From assembly GCA_030220185.1 (NCBI GenBank), contig JASPKZ010008350.1:2018501-2082500 (forward strand): DNA of 64,000 bases, written 5' to 3'. The position numbers were made by a program, and so were the translations under genes. The notes under the pieces were generated by a model. It saw nothing but the letters and a program-made list of their open reading frames with translations, searched no databases and was not told the DNA's origin. Source of the stretch: Diploptera punctata (Eukaryota > Arthropoda > Insecta > Blattodea > Blaberidae). How positions within the stretch are numbered: position 1 is the first letter of the stretch; each line of letters begins with the position of its first letter. Shown here piece by piece: positions 1-10,555 of the stretch.

Positions 1-52
1 CCGTAAGTTCATGGCCGCAGGGACATAACCTTTCCATATATTCTCATCCTGT
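1..52 (-). mobile_element. LINE-A 3' end, cut by window edge
   Basis: The first ~52 bases match, on the minus strand, the 3' end of the LINE-A retrotransposon seen repeatedly here (compare 21610-21665: ...gttcatggccgcgcggac...). Similarity stops abruptly near base 52. The rest of the element, if present, lies outside or has been lost. Confidence 0.7.
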
Positions 53-61
53 AATTTTACC

Positions 62-220
62 CTAGTGGAACCCATGTCTGCGTTTCTTGACAGTTACATT
101 TTTACGATGAAAGATCGTTACTCTTTCGACCAAGGCATTTTTTTCGTCGGTCTTATCGCCTTCGACCTGTCCGACTTGGGTAAACATTTCAGCTACCTCA
201 GGTGTAGCTCTCGGGGTCAT
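62..220 (-). CDS. Unrecognised 52-codon open frame
   Basis: A minus-strand frame runs from an ATG at 220 to a TAG at 62-64. Its product is charged and contains EVAEMFTQVGQVEGDK and a basic end (TVKKRRHGFH). The composition is more gene-like than the surrounding AT-rich DNA. I do not recognise a family and see no splice sites or promoter that settle it. It could be a piece of a transposon gag-like protein, an exon or chance. It lies directly beside the LINE-A end at 1-52. Confidence 0.2.
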   Translation of the reverse strand: MTPRATPEVAEMFTQVGQVEGDKTDEKNALVERVTIFHRKNVTVKKRRHGFH

Positions 221-229
221 TTAAGTACT

Positions 230-810
230 TTAATTAATAATATGTATTATTAAAAATCTGATTTGTCATTACTTTTAATGCTTTTTAGAGCCCCAAAAGC
301 TACTGTTCTTTGCACTTTTAATCCGTTCATCCGCATCTTTATTCATTTCTTGAATTTTCTTCGGTGTCTCTTACACGAACACGCAATCATAAATCTTTTC
401 TGAATAGGTATCAATTTCACAATAATTTTGTACAATCTACCGTAATTCTATCCACACCACATCCACTATTTATGTATCACATTTTCGTATTCTATGACTA
501 AGGCATCTGCATAGTCGATTAAAAGATAAACTTAAAAATATGAATATAAATCCAAAAGAAAACTCTGCATAATTAAACATATTCATATACTGGATGTATT
601 TAAATATATAACATGTATATAGTATATCTCAAGAACATTTCATTTTCAATACAAATATGTTAAGAATGTTTGGATAATAAATTATTACTTGCAGGCTGTT
701 GATATAAGGATGTCAACATATATATTCTATAATATAAGATAAACATAAGAAGCATTCATAAACTTAAAGAAAATAAAAATCTTAGCGTTGTTTAAATTAG
801 GTTTAAAATT
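230..810. other. AT-rich DNA, nothing recognised
   Basis: No repeat shared with the rest of the window, no long frame and no RNA gene signature seen. Confidence 0.5.
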
Positions 811-815
811 ACGGT

Positions 816-816
816 A

Positions 817-859
<43 letters not shown>

Positions 860-876
860 GTTATTATTATTATTAT
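816..876. repeat. (ATT)n microsatellite
   Basis: About twenty near-perfect ATT units with one interruption (TTG) in the middle. Confidence 0.95.
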
Positions 877-950
877 CAGTAAATATTTATTAAATATACA
901 ATTATAAAAGCTAAGGGAAAACTAATTGTTAATAACTAAATAATTCATGC

Positions 951-1830
951 TACTATCGAACCCATAGGCTTATGGTCTCGCGGACAAAAGTTCTCCATAA
1001 ATCCGTATCCTGAGCTAATGCTTTCCAATCATCCCCTGTATAATTTACTTCCCAGAATTCGTGGTTAATATTATTCTCCAAACACATTGTTTGCCTAATT
1101 ACTTTGCGCCTTCCCTCTGGTTTTCCTGCATTGAGTTTCCATCCCCCTCTTTCGTTCCCCATTCTTGCTACATGTCTTGCCCATCACAGTCTATGAGACT
1201 TAACTGTTCTTATTACATCTGGTTTCCCATAAAGATCACATAGCTCACTATTTTGTTGTATTCTCCATTCACCTGACTATTCATCTCACTTTGGTCCAAT
1301 TTATTTTATCTAACAACTTTATTCGCAAATACTTGAAATACTTTCTCCTTCCATAGATTAAGGGCCCAAGTTTCGCATCCATAAGTGGGAAAATAATAGT
1401 TATATTAGCTTATATCTATTTTTAGTTTAATAACTTTGAGAGACGTTGAGACGACAATAGTCTCTATAAAGTGTGAATATCTATAATTGAGTCTACGTTC
1501 AATTTCTATATGCACATCACTCCTGTTTGTAATTACTGTTCCTAGATACTTCAATTCGGCCACTTCAGTACCCCTTATTTGCCATTAACTGTCCATTTGC
1601 ATTCTTTAATGTATTCCTATGTTTGATCGTATATTTAGTTTTATTGATGATTATTTCCAGCCTCAATTTTTTAGTGTTGTTCATTACTGTGTGTGTCTGT
1701 GTGTTGGCCTTTAATATCTCCTCGCTATCGCCTGATAATACTTAGGTCAACCGCATAAACTAAAATATTATTAATACCACTGAGCTGTAGGCCTTCTTCA
1801 GTCTCTAACGATTTAGTGGCCTCCTAGGAA
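951..1830 (-). mobile_element. LINE-A 3' fragment, degraded
   Basis: Minus-strand copy of the LINE-A end, starting at the 3' boundary (..ctatcgaaccc..) and running back through the region encoding MGNERGGWKLNAGKPEGRR and GDDWKALAQD, then upstream RT-proximal sequence matching 23900-24500 and 34250-34600. Many frameshifts and stops; not functional. The (GTAA)n tail is eroded. Confidence 0.85.
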
Positions 1831-1834
1831 TTAT

Positions 1835-2920
1835 TAATATTTACATTAAAAATTATTGAATGTTATGGATCATTTTTTTGTTATAGCTAAATTTTAAATT
1901 ATTATTTATAGTAAAATTTGATAAGATTTTAATTATCTTTTCTTAAAAAAATACTTCATAAGACCAGAACTTCTCGTATGTTTGCGTATTTTAAATCAAT
2001 TTGTGAAAAGAGCGAGTAATACTACAGTGTCATATGAAGGTTGTATGGTATAGCGTAGATAGTGACTCAATGGAAACTGGCCGAGATAATAATTTATCTT
2101 ACAGAACTTTCTCTTCACTCTAAATATAACATATCCAAGAAACAGAGATGTTTCATAACTACACACTGTTTTTTAGGAAAATCCTCAATATATTCCTAAC
2201 GTTTGTATTTTTCCCTATTGCTCCAAATCGCTCAGGAAATTTGTAGATTATAACCTGTCTTCCATTCCTTATTCTCCATTTTCTCTCCTATTCCTCATCA
2301 AATTTAGGTATTCTCTGTGACTTCATTCTTCGTCTATACTTAAAAAAAAGTTATTAAATTTCCTAATAAAATCAAGCCCATGAATAATTTGATTTTTAAA
2401 AATATGTAATTAGGCAAATTTTTAAAAACATTTTGACTTGATATTACTTTATTTGAAATATTTTTTTTTTGTCAGAGAATTGCCAAAAAAACAAGCTTAC
2501 TAAAATATTAATCATTATTGTATAATTTATACACTCCTCGTTTCAAAATTACTATATTGACCTTCAATTATAATTTTATCTCGTTTATTTAGCTTGCTAT
2601 ACTGCTAAGTGATATCGCCACCGCTAGAATATAAAATTAAAGTTACTTTAAATAAAATATTTTGTAAAAGATAAACAATATATAATTTTAACATACATAA
2701 TTGTTCATATATTTTTTAGAATTGTAGTTATAGTTGGTTAAAATAGAAATAGATTCTTTAAGAGCTAATAAATAGATATAATATTGGCTAAGGAAATACT
2801 GTGACCCATAAAAATTCATCATATAATTCATTAAACTGAACTCGCTATGGAATAAATTAAGTAAAATAAAGAATATTCTTTCTTCATAGCAGTTTATCCT
2901 CTCGTCCTATAGGTACTGCC
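1835..2920. other. AT-rich DNA, nothing recognised
   Basis: No shared repeat, gene or RNA seen. The stretch is strongly AT-rich with short homopolymer runs. Confidence 0.5.
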
Positions 2921-3203
2921 CTCCTCCGACGAGTTTAGCGCTCAAAGGAATGTGGTGTGCGGATGGATACTGGATGACAACACCAGTCAGGAAGGAAGTA
3001 CAATCGTTTTGAAAACATTCACCCTACTTACGGAACCAGTATGCTTTAGACTTATTCAAAACCACAAACTGAAAACTGCATATTTATGAATGAATTATAC
3101 TTCCCTTCGACTCGGCTGTAGGAACAAAATAAACTATCTGAAAGAGTAGTAAACCGAATGACAAGAATACCCTACCTCCCAGCGCTAAACTCGCCGGAGG
3201 AGG
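2921..3203. mobile_element. MITE-like foldback, 23 bp inverted ends
   Basis: Bases 2921-2943 (starts CCTCCTCCGACGAG) and 3181-3203 are reverse complements with one mismatch, separated by ~237 bp without coding potential. This is the layout of a short non-autonomous DNA transposon. No clear target-site duplication was found, so the superfamily is open. Confidence 0.4.
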
Positions 3204-3250
3204 ACAATACATGCCACTTGCTGTCCGGACCTTACAGTGGCACGACCTGT

Positions 3251-3424
3251 ACTTACTCACTGTCACTATCGAACCCGTAGTTTCATGGTCGCACGGACAT
3301 AAGCTCTCAATACATCCCTATCCTGAGCTAATGCTTTCCAATCATTCCCTGTATTATCTACTTCCCTCAAATCATAGTTAATGTTATTCTCCCACCTCAT
3401 TCTTGGTCTACCAACGACCTGTTT
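3251..3424 (-). mobile_element. LINE-A 3' end
   Basis: Starts at the eroded tail (tacttactcac) and 3' boundary (..ctatcgaacccgtag..) and continues to ..ggtctaccaacgacctg.., where similarity to other LINE-A copies stops. It is 5'-truncated to under 200 bp and abuts a SINE-2 copy. Confidence 0.85.
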
Positions 3425-3725
3425 ACAGATAAATTTTACACACAACGTTTTTTACCATATTAGGACATGGACGGTCTCCCCGGGTGAGTGATCAGCTCAA
3501 TGTCAAGACCTCCTCCGAGACAACACAACATTAAGACGAAATACACCATTCACACACACACGCACACGTTCATACTAAGTATGGTGATTATTATGGTGGC
3601 CATATGATGTACGGGGACCGTTTGGGCCTTAAAGTTGCTTGACATCTGTTTTAAAGGTGAGGAAAAAATACCCATGGAAAAAACCATCATCTAAGAAACT
3701 TGTCCAGAACGTGATCGAACCAAAA
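3425..3725 (-). mobile_element. SINE-2, tRNA head missing
   Basis: Minus-strand copy of the SINE-2 tail and body: the tail ..gagtgatcagctcaatg..cctcctccgagaca.. matches 8570-8610 and 61430-61470. The body ..ggaccgtttgggccttaaag.. is shared with SINE-1. Similarity ends near ..gtgatcgaacc.., inside the former box B, so the 5' (tRNA) half is lost. Confidence 0.75.
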
Positions 3726-3781
3726 ATAAAGAATATTAAGTATGTAAAATACATGAATGCAGGCTTTCACGGCCGGTAATC

Positions 3782-3925
3782 ATAATGTTGTGTGATTCCG
3801 GGTTCTGTGGCCGTGGTCCATAGTTGGTGTTGATACCAGATGCCCTCCGCAGTTGAGGGCGAAACGTCTGGTATCAACACCAACTATGGACCACGGCCAC
3901 AGAACCCGGAATCACACAACATTAT
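3782..3925. mobile_element. Head-to-head PLE ends (palindrome)
   Basis: Bases 3782-3840 and 3867-3925 are 59 bp perfect reverse complements. The 26 bp between them holds GCCCTC-CGCAGTT-GAGGGC followed by GAAAC, the stem II plus GAAA half of a hammerhead ribozyme. The layout matches the two other inverted PLE loci here (24655-25532 and 50196-50459). I infer two 5'-truncated Penelope-like 3' ends joined head to head at the ribozyme. No coding sequence is present, so the PLE assignment rests on structure. Confidence 0.55.
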
Positions 3926-3929
3926 GTAA

Positions 3930-4490
3930 AATACAATTAGATGGATTATGAAATATGAAAATGTGGGAAGTAAGATTAGAGCCCTGTAAGGCATGTTAAA
4001 GGCATGCAAGGAATTTGTTTGGGTTTCTCTCAGCGGATTTTCAGAGAACACAAGCTGTTGAATGGAGAGGAGTAAATTGACTGCGATCAGGGAAACATCT
4101 TGGTTTATTTTCAGTTTACCGAAGAGAGAGAGAAAGATGCTCTTAAGTGTGTCTTCACATTATGCGCTCCTGAAAAGGCTAATCTCAGAAAATCCTTTCA
4201 GGTTTATAAGATAAATGTTTATGTAGAAATTCTAACCTCTGAATAACAAACTGAAGCTATCTGTACGTATGAAATAAAGTTACATTGCTTATTACTTCTT
4301 GTGAGTTCAAAGTTAAGAACATCATTGCATGGACTCTCATCCTCCCTCTTTACGTTAGTTAAACTCTCCATTACAGATACTGTTTTATATCCCCTACATC
4401 ATCCGGGATTTAAAGTCTCATCCTAAACTCTCAGAAAATGTTTAACTGAAAATTATTAAACGGCTATTTTTCAAATTTTATAGTGTATTG
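3930..4490. other. Nothing recognised
   Basis: No shared repeat or gene signature; the composition is typical of the background. Confidence 0.5.
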
Positions 4491-4495
4491 TACAT

Positions 4496-4836
4496 TATAC
4501 CGCTGTGGTCTCGAGGTAGCGTGCTGCTTTTTCACTCAGCGGACACGGGTTCGATTCCCGTTCGGGACACGCTCCTGGATGAGGTTTTTTCGGAGTTTTT
4601 CCTCGCCTGTAAAACTAATGTCAAGAAGCTTAGGGCCCAATAGTCCCCGAAAATCATCCGGCCATCATCATCCTTACCATTATTATCATCATCATCCTTC
4701 ACCGGTGTGGAAAGCAACGGGAAGCTACCACACCTATAATTCCCTAGTAAAGCTGCAAAGCGTAAAGTTAAAATGCTATGATTTGCTGTGGAACACCTGC
4801 CCTTGGGCAGAATTACTATGGATGGATGGATGAATA
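4496..4836 (+). mobile_element. SINE-1, near full length
   Basis: A tRNA-derived SINE of about 340 bp. The pol III box A region lies at ~4505-4516 (TGGTCTCGAGG) and box B at 4548-4558 (GGTTCGATTCC). The body (..gaggttttttcggag..) is shared by all SINE-1/2 copies. It is followed by the SINE-1 tail (..accggtgtggaaagcaacgg..), a short CTGCCC/GGGCAG hairpin and a (GGAT)n end. Six other copies lie in this window. Confidence 0.9.
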
Positions 4837-4959
4837 TTATATTACATTGATTATAAACATGGTTCCTTACTTGTAAGAGAGTAGAAAATATTTTAAGTAT
4901 TTCTGTATGAAATCATAGAGAAGTGGACAGTTGAAAAGAGAAAACCGCTTAACAGTGGG

Positions 4960-5225
4960 CCACGTGATTTTGGTAGGAAACCAGCTGCAATAAGAACTTT
5001 CAAGTCTCTAGACACTGCGACCGATGAGAAAGATATGTGGCGCGAATGGGTGGTGAAAAAGGATCAGGATTTTTCTTGTAGGAAAACGACGGAGAAAGCG
5101 TCCAGTAGGTAGCCCATCAATCATGATTTGAAGGAGGTAAATTATTCTAGAAATGATCAGAAAATTATAGGTGATAGAGATATATAGCGAGCTTATGTTC
5201 GCGCAGTCGTTATCGGTTTCGATAG
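4960..5225 (+). mobile_element. LINE-A 3' fragment, old
   Basis: Degraded plus-strand copy: ..cttgtaggaaaacgacgg.., ..gatttgaaggaggtaaatta.. and ..agcttatgttcgcgcagtc.. follow the order of the LINE-A C-terminal codons. Divergence is high and the tail is lost. It lies just upstream of a younger copy in the same orientation. Confidence 0.7.
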
Positions 5226-5302
5226 CCAGTTACATATGTTATAACAAATTGTGAGACACATTCAGTTTCATCAAGTCGATAAATTTTGAATATATATATA
5301 TA

Positions 5303-6018
5303 TAACTAAATATATGGTCACACGTAGAAATTCATTATATAATGGAAATGGACAGCTAATGACAAATGAGGGAAATGTTGAGGAAGTGGCTGAATTCAAA
5401 TACCTAGGAACAATAATCACAAATAGGAATGAGATGCACAAAGAAATTAAACATAGGCTCAATTTTGCAAATGCGTGCTATTATGCATTGTAGAGACTCT
5501 TGATGTCCCAACTCCTTTAAAAAAACGTTAAACTGAAAAGATATAAAACTATTATTCTACCAGTTATATTATATGGGTGCGAAACATGGACTCTTACTTT
5601 AAGGGAGGAAAGGAGATTATAAGTATTTGAGAATAAAATACTTAGGAAAATTTTTGGACCAAAGAGAGATGAACAGACAGGTGAATGGAGAAGACTACAT
5701 AACAATTAACTACATGGTATTTATAGGAAGCCAGATATAATAAGAACAGTTAAGTCTAGTAGACTGCAGTGGACAGGACATGTTGCACGTATGGGAATAA
5801 AATACTTGATGGAAGCTTCTTGTAGGAAAGCCAGAGGGAAAACGCCCTGTTGGTAGATCAAGAATGAGATGGTAGAATAACATTAACTATGATTTGAGGG
5901 AAGTAGATGATACAGGGAATGATTGGAAAGCATTAGCTCAGGATAGGGATGTATGGAGACCTTATGTCCGCGCGGCCATGAACATACGGGTTCGATAGTG
6001 CCAGTGAGTAAGTAAGTA
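5303..6018 (+). mobile_element. LINE-A 3' fragment with (GTAA)n tail
   Basis: Begins abruptly at ..aactaaatatatggtcac.. (5'-truncated within the RT C-terminal region) and runs through codons for a broken YGCETWTLTLREER motif and the GKPEGKRPVG segment to ..ggttcgatagtgccagtgag.. and a short tail. Several stops and frameshifts make it a pseudogene. The truncated start lies in a TA-rich run. Confidence 0.9.
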
Positions 6019-6033
6019 TATAACATTCTATAG

Positions 6034-6247
6034 GTTGTGATAGCTTCCGTTGCTTTTCACACCATGGGATGATGATAATGATGATGGCCAAATGATGTTC
6101 GGGGACCTTTTGGGCCTCAAAGCTTCCTGACATTTTTCTTACAGGTGAGGAAAAACCCCGAAAAAAAACATCACCCAGGAAGCTTGTCCCGATCAGGAAT
6201 CGAATCTGGACCCGTTGCGTGACAAGGCGTGAGATCACAGCGGTGGA
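6034..6247 (-). mobile_element. SINE-1, 3'-truncated
   Basis: Minus-strand tRNA head (..gatcacagcggtgg.., box B complement ggaatcgaatctgg), body and the start of the SINE-1 tail (..gatagcttccgttgc..). It lies almost directly downstream of the LINE-A tail, suggesting insertion into the microsatellite. Confidence 0.85.
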
Positions 6248-6249
6248 TG

Positions 6250-6890
6250 TATATATGCTATAACACTTTTTTAGTTTTAACTTAAAATTAAATATTTATA
6301 AAAGTTACTCCCATAAGGCCATACAAATCTTCAAATTATTCAAACATCTTGGAATGTTTCACATTTTTTCCCCGCTGTTCGGTTTTCATATTACAAGCTG
6401 GAAGTTCATTGTCAAACATATAGCTTGCATTGTAAATTATTTCGCTTATAGAATTAATATATAGGATGAATATTGTGGACCATAACATGATGTGCAATTG
6501 CTAATAAGAAGAAAATTAGAATGATTTTTATTTATATTATCGGCCAGCGATAGATTTATAAATTACTGTGAAATACGAAAATAAAATTTATAGCTTGGGG
6601 AATGAAAAGTTTTATATTGAAGTTTATTCAGATTCAGGTATCTCTCCGATACCTTGTGTTTATAGTGTTTAGTTCAACAGATCCTCTAAATATTTCTAAC
6701 TGAAAATATAGCTCTACTTATCTCTACCAATACACTGTGTAAAAATAAAAATATACATAGATTATTTCAGATATTACTTAAGCACGGTTAACTGAATTTG
6801 CTATGTGGTAATTGAAACTCTGATGTAAAAATTTCATTTTTCATAGAACGGTTACTGATTTATCATTGGCATCAAGAATTAAACCTTAAG
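6250..6890. other. AT-rich DNA, nothing recognised
   Basis: No shared repeat or gene signature seen. Confidence 0.5.
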
Positions 6891-6892
6891 GT

Positions 6893-7245
6893 CTGTTCCG
6901 ATTTCATGCTACAATTGGTCTGTCCACCTCTTACTGGGTCTTCCTACATTTCTTCGTCCTAGAGGTTTGTAATGAAGAATCAGAATCGGAATTCTATTGT
7001 TATCCATTCTATTGATGTGGTCCATCCATTCATCTCTGTATTGTACAATTCTATATAATAGTTTGAATATATTTAATTATCTTCTTATATTTTCATTTCG
7101 TTTTCGATCTGTTATTGTACAGTCGGCCAGACTCCTCAGAAACCTCATTTCGGACGTTTCTATTCTTCGTTCCTGGTTTTTTGTTAAGATCCAATGTTTC
7201 GATTCATATAACGGTGTTGGAAACACCATTGTTTTTTTTTATTTT
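6893..7245 (-). mobile_element. LINE-C 3' fragment
   Basis: The minus strand encodes, across frameshifts, DEWMDHINRMDNNRIP, HYKPLGRRNVGRPSKRWTDQ and a GTD tail, nearly the same as the copy at 38560-38760. Upstream codons recall ...MRFLR..AGYT..DRKRN from the end of RT. The long plus-strand frame at 6997-7476 is antisense to this and to AT-rich flank, not a gene. Confidence 0.8.
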
Positions 7246-7479
7246 GAAAGTGTCTCCTTACTGATTTATATCGGTATTAAATTTACATTTTGGCGGAAGA
7301 GAGAAATTATTCCTATATTGCCAACTGTCAGTTGTAAACATATATCGATGAATCATGCTTATATATTTTTAATTAGTTTAATGTCTCCTGAAAATGATTT
7401 AAATTGTGAGTTATCTAATTTTGTACCTCTCTTCAATTCCGTTAGTTTAGTGGCTTTATCAACACTTACCTATTAAGCT

Positions 7480-8455
7480 AATCACAGCTGCAGGAGAGAT
7501 AGCTCATAACTTTGGATTTTGTTGTATGGTACGTGTTTATGAAAACAACCCGAAGACTTGTAATTTCACCCATGATGAAAATTGCGAAAAAAAAATTATT
7601 CAACCTTGTCCCGAATCGAATCCTAGAACTGTGGAACCAAGGCAAACGCGTTATTAAAGTCAAAAGCCGAATTTATTAAATGATTCAAGAAGGATTTTCT
7701 TTCCCATTAGGAGATTTTATGAAAATGAGTTAAAGAAGACAAAGAAAACTTTAGCAACTTGTCGCAAACATTTAGAAAACGTCTCGGAAACATTTTATAG
7801 ACCTGTGGTATAGAGTAATTTTATTCAATATAGGATTTTATAAAGCATCGATAAATTACATTGAAAACTATGCAAATTATATCATGTTCCACGTTACACC
7901 GCATTTGAATAAATGTGATACGAAAAATAGCAATTAATCAAAAATTCAATTAAAACAACCATTTTAAATTGTTGCAACATGAAAGTTAGAGCAGAATTTT
8001 CAATAATTGATATTTTAACTACATTTAAATGCGTTTCCCACCAATTATTGGGAATTAGGTTTTACTGTGCATTCGACAAAGTTCTTAATTAACCGTTATA
8101 CTCTGTTTATGAAATTTTTATAAATACCATACCGCTTTGGTGAATTTGGTAGAATTAGTAAGCCTAACTGTTGTGGTTCCAGTATGGGACTCTCATCTCG
8201 CATATTTAGATGGGTGTACAAAAAATTAACAATATTTAATGATATAATTAAAATAACAAGAAAATTTTACATGAATTATACAGCGTGTTTCCTATAGTTA
8301 TTAGCTATTATTAAATATTCCTGAGGCTTGTAAAATACAAGTAAGTAGATAATATTTCTAGTTGGTACTCGTACACAAAAATGTACTCTTTTCAAACTTA
8401 CTCTTCTCTTCTTTTCCATCGAAATTTAACCTCTCACTTTATAGGTAGTCTATAT
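7480..8455. other. Nothing recognised
   Basis: Mostly AT-rich background. A weak box-B-like stretch on the minus strand near 7612-7625 may be an eroded SINE head, but it is too poor to call. Confidence 0.4.
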
Positions 8456-8459
8456 ATAC

Positions 8460-8850
8460 ATGCCCAACATCACCTGTGTCTTACAGTGGCACTGCCTGAC
8501 GGAAGAGGGATTTAACATTGAACCACACACTTCTTTTTACTACAAAAGGACATAGATGACCTTTCCAAATGAGTGATCAGCTCTACCCAATGCCTCCTCC
8601 GAAACAACAGAATATTAAAATGAAACACACCATTCACTTACATATTTATACAAAACATGGCGAATATGATGGTTATGAATATGATCCGAAAATGATGTTC
8701 GGGGATTGTTTGGGCCTTGATGTTTCCTGATATTTAACTTACTGGTGAAAAAAAAAACCACCACCTAGAATTTTTTTTTCCAACCGGTGATCGAATCCGG
8801 ATCCTCTGCATACGAGGAAGTGATGTTACCCCGTGAACACAGCGGTGGAT
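8460..8850 (-). mobile_element. SINE-2, full-length layout
   Basis: This copy shows the SINE-2 arrangement: tRNA-like head at the right (..gaacacagcggtgg.., box B complement at ~8787-8798), the body shared with SINE-1 (..tttgggccttgatg..), and then the SINE-2-specific tail to the left (..gagtgatcagctc.., ..tgtcttacagtggcactgcc..). At about 390 bp it is old, with several indels, but it proves that the tail belongs to the same unit as the head. Confidence 0.8.
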
Positions 8851-9215
8851 CTACTTTTAAACTGCAAATATAGAAACCTATATTGGTCATAAATCAACAT
8901 TAATTATTATACGATAATTATAGGACATATTCCTAAATGTAATTACAAATAATAGTATTAAACTGGTAGAGGAATGTCTTCCTAAGGGCGACACAAGAAT
9001 GTATGAATATACTTCAGGGGGTATGCTTTGATTTTTATATTCTGAAATTTCACAGTGGATAGTTTTTATACTCGTAACATAATTTAAATCAGTTTGAGTG
9101 ATACATAAATGACAGAAGAATTAAGTAATTTAGTTAATAAAATCCTAATGTAAGATTCATGATGTGTTCCGTTGAGGTATTATTCAAAATTAATATAAAA
9201 TTATGGAATATAAAA

Positions 9216-9377
9216 CTCGAAGAGATGGAAATCATAAAAGCAGCTCACAACAACGACAGCCTGATAAACGAAAACGAACCCAATACATGCAACCCCCTCT
9301 ATCAGATCTTCAGTGAAACACAAGTTTTGAATCCTGCCGATGATGGGACAAGTCCCGAAAGCGCTACAGTTAAATGA
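9216..9377 (+). pseudogene. PLE GIY-YIG endonuclease C-terminus
   Basis: An in-frame C-terminal piece (LEEMEIIKAAHNNDSL..NPLYQIF..) that aligns by eye with the C-terminus of the PLE at 25178-25420 (LEDIEILKEARNKELL..NPLYKLY). In Penelope-like elements this follows the GIY-YIG endonuclease. The catalytic half is missing, so it cannot be active. Codons for PADDGTSPES are also the ribozyme core, so coding and RNA functions overlap here. The frame can be opened from an ATG at 9159, but residues before 9216 do not look PLE-like. Confidence 0.65.
9337..9360 (+). ncRNA. Hammerhead ribozyme-like core
   Basis: CCGATGA is followed by a perfect 5 bp stem (GGGAC-AA-GTCCC) and GAAA, i.e. the two conserved single-stranded boxes of a hammerhead (CUGAUGA and GAAA, with one U-to-C change) flanking stem II. 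Hammerheads in Penelope-like elements are established in the literature. Stems I and III were not resolved, so catalytic activity is unproven. Confidence 0.6.
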
Positions 9378-9624
9378 TTAATTAAGTTGAGGAGACGGAC
9401 CTTTCAGGTGAATATTCCATAATTTTATATTAATTTTAAATCCTAATGGTTTATAGTATGCATTTATTTTAAAATGTAAGCGATAATGTACCTCAAAATT
9501 ATTGTTATATTTTATACAATAATTTTATTTTAGATATTGAGGTGGGCAGTTCTTGTCCATCAAATGGGCGAGTAGGGAATCTTTCAAAATTTTAATCTGA
9601 AAGCCTTTGGGGAAAGTATGTACA

Positions 9625-9775
9625 GTGCTTCAGGAAGGTGGAACGTTAATGTTAAATTGAATCTTAGGGAACTGGATATTAGAGGTATGAGCTACATTTA
9701 ATTAATTGAAGATAGGGACAAATGAAGGGCCTTTGTAAATACGGTATTGAACTTGCGGTTTCCATAAGCCATATA
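9625..9775 (+). mobile_element. Degenerate LINE end (LINE-A related)
   Basis: ..gaagatagggacaaatgaagggcc.. and ..attgaacttgcggttt.. recall the last codons of the LINE-A type protein (DRD.W..FV...LNLR). It pairs best with the fragment at 32570-32706. Very eroded. Confidence 0.4.
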
Positions 9776-9827
9776 GATAATTAGTTACGAATACATTTCA
9801 AATGAAAATACTCGTATAAAATGCACC

Positions 9828-10215
9828 GGCGCGGCGTGGTTTGAGTAACATCATAGCCTCGCAAGCAGCGAGTCTGTTCGATTCGATCGGGACAAGATAC
9901 CTGTGTTTTTTTTATAACTATAAGAAAAAGTTTGGGAAACTTTTGGTCTCAATAGTCACCGGATCTCACTTAACAATCATAATCATCCTATCATATCCAC
10001 TTGTTGAGTATGACTATATGAGTGAATATTAAGTCGTGTCTAAAAATGTTCATGTTATAATGGGAGGTGGCCCCGGCATTTTAAGCCGAGATCTCATTCA
10101 GGAAGGGCTTCCATCTCATTGTGTGGTCAGAAAAATATGTTCGAGAGTAATAGTTTAAAAATCCTCTCCCGACACTGTAAAGCTCGGGGTAAAGTTGGTC
10201 CAAAAACGGAGAGGT
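9828..10215 (+). mobile_element. SINE-2, old copy
   Basis: Plus-strand head with a box-B-like GTTCGATTCG at ~9876 and the eroded body (..ttttggtctcaatagtcacc..). The SINE-2 tail follows (..ctcattcaggaaggg..tctcattgtgtggtcag.., ..cctctcccgacactg..). It matches the tails at 53455 and 60960. Confidence 0.7.
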
Positions 10216-10439
10216 AGAATAAAGAAGAAAAGAAAATGCGTTAATAACGGGTATGTTAAAATAAATTTGAAGGGTAGGAACAAAAAATGCACAAATTGTA
10301 ATTTCATTCGTGACTAAATAAATATGTGAGCAAAGTATATCATTAATACTTAATAATTTACGTAATATAATTAATGTATAATGTAACTCTATTGTTATCT
10401 ATTTAGTTTTTTCTTTTTGTTCTATCTACTTTATATTAT

Positions 10440-10555
10440 TATTGGACCTTATTTTATTGATACGGACTGTCAACAGCACGTTTGGCTTTGCTACCTATGC
10501 GATCCATATTTATAAATAATTTTACTTTTAATATAATAGTCTACTACTACTACTG

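Larger units (their letters stand above)
9216..9420 (+). mobile_element. Penelope-like element 3' end
   Basis: Contains the end of a PLE coding region (9216-9377), a hammerhead-like core (9337-9360) and a short 3' non-coding end with ..aagttgagg..acgg... That end resembles AGTTGAGGACGAC at the other PLE ends near 25490 and 50407. It is strongly 5'-truncated. Confidence 0.7.

Noticed and set aside
6997..7476. A 159-codon open frame on the plus strand
   Set aside because: The first half is antisense to a LINE-C remnant; the rest is AT-rich and hydrophobic by composition.
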